Assembly (NCBI GenBank): GCA_003445555.1
Contig: DMDI01000087.1
Span: forward strand, 1-6,929
Length of the DNA stretch: 6,929 nt
DNA from: Desulfotomaculum sp.
Lineage (GTDB): Bacteria > Bacillota > Desulfotomaculia > Desulfotomaculales > Nap2-2B
Direction of reading: 5' to 3'
Shown here: piece by piece, positions 6,388-6,929 of the stretch
Layout: each line of letters starts with the position of its first letter
Position numbering within the stretch: the first letter of the stretch is position 1
Notes under the pieces: model-generated
Databases searched by the model: none
The model's input: the letters and a program-made list of their open reading frames with translations, nothing else
What the model was told of the DNA's origin: nothing
Position numbers and translations under genes: made by a program

Positions 6388-6903
6388 TTACAATTTTGCA
6401 GGGTGCGCCCCCCGGGCCACAAGCTCTTGATAAAGTTTCTCCGCCCCAGGATAGGCTATTACGTAGTAATTGTTGTCAAATTTCAGCACCACCTTATGAG
6501 ACGAATTGAGGTGCCGGAAATACAGGGCCTTTTTACCATTTTCAAATTTGAACCAGCCGGCAGAAAAACCAGGAAGGCCAATCCCGCCTGCGCGCAAAGT
6601 GGCCTGCCAAGGTCCTGTGCTTTCTACCAGGGCAATACGGGTTTTATCCAACTCTACGATTACCGGAGCTCCGGGATTACCTTTTATTTGCAATTTTCCA
6701 TCTTCCAGTCGCCAGCCCGAACCGGTGTAAAGCAAGCTAAAGAACAGGAATGACGCCAGCATAATGATTAAAATTAAAACCACTCCAATCAACGTAGGAC
6801 GAAGAATGGATGAGACTTCTTTTTTTTGCAATTTTCGCCACAATATAATAAACAATGGAGAACTGAGAACCACAAGATAAATAATGTAATCAACAGAATC
6901 CAC
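6388..6903 (-). CDS. Membrane protein with bacterial PH-like domain, possibly 5'-truncated
   Basis: At least 171 residues with two membrane helices (about 5-22 and 36-58) joined by a short basic loop (WRKLQKKEVSSILR), then a C-terminal domain (about 62-165). The domain pattern, with TGSGWRLEDGKLQIKG, a central GGIGLPGFSAGWFKFENGKKALYF and a closing KVVLKFDNNYYVIAYPGAEKLYQEL, resembles bacterial PH-like domains of the PF10882 type; this is by recognition, not a search. By the positive-inside rule the loop is cytoplasmic, which places the PH-like domain outside the cell. The GTG at 6903 has no properly spaced ribosome site, and the frame stays open to the window edge (VLKAYFVP upstream), so the true start may lie beyond it. 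It is followed 39 bases later by the ABC exporter, suggesting an accessory or self-protection role; this is inference. No catalytic residues are evident. Confidence 0.75.
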   Translation of the reverse strand: MDSVDYIIYLVVLSSPLFIILWRKLQKKEVSSILRPTLIGVVLILIIMLASFLFFSLLYTGSGWRLEDGKLQIKGNPGAPVIVELDKTRIALVESTGPWQATLRAGGIGLPGFSAGWFKFENGKKALYFRHLNSSHKVVLKFDNNYYVIAYPGAEKLYQELVARGAHPAKL

Positions 6904-6929
6904 CGGTACGAAGTAGGCCTTAAGTACTT

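Overview
All genes in this window lie on the minus strand, so transcription runs from high to low coordinates. The sequence looks like a low-to-mid GC Bacillota chromosome, probably class Clostridia and possibly a thermophile. This rests on Gram-positive-type Shine-Dalgarno sites, GTG starts, a 73-residue stand-alone NifU domain and a YknWXYZ-type operon. The host guess is by resemblance only, and the genus is not determined.

Region by region, in the direction of transcription: (1) 6903-6388 encodes a membrane protein with two N-terminal membrane helices and a C-terminal domain resembling a bacterial PH fold. Its frame is open to the window edge, so its 5' end may be cut off. (2) 6348-4576, after a 39-nt gap, encodes a complete half-size ABC exporter (membrane domain fused to ATPase). 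(3) A 102-nt AT-rich gap leads to a compact four-gene operon: Yip1-family membrane protein (4473-3748), HlyD/MacA-type fusion protein (3713-2433), MacB/LolD-type ATPase (2436-1735) and MacB/FtsX-type permease (1738-557). The last two junctions are 4-nt stop/start overlaps. Gene order and protein sizes match the yknW-yknX-yknY-yknZ operon of Bacillus subtilis, which is known for protection against the SdpC toxin. (4) A 191-nt intergenic region with a plausible promoter precedes a small NifU-like Fe-S scaffold gene (365-144). (5) A good sigma-A promoter with an extended -10 (70-41) precedes the 5' end of a tRNA-Leu gene (21-1), which runs off the left edge.

The four-gene operon probably makes one envelope complex: YknY hydrolyses ATP, YknZ is the permease, YknX is the extracytoplasmic adaptor and YknW is the membrane accessory protein. 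The exporter and PH-like protein just upstream may be a separate transport pair. Next to a YknWXYZ-type pump, they suggest (inference only) a peptide or lipid export and self-protection neighbourhood continuing past the right edge. No precursor peptide, modification enzyme or regulator is visible here. No stretch over 300 bases lacks a gene. No mobile element, CRISPR array or convincing rho-independent terminator was found.
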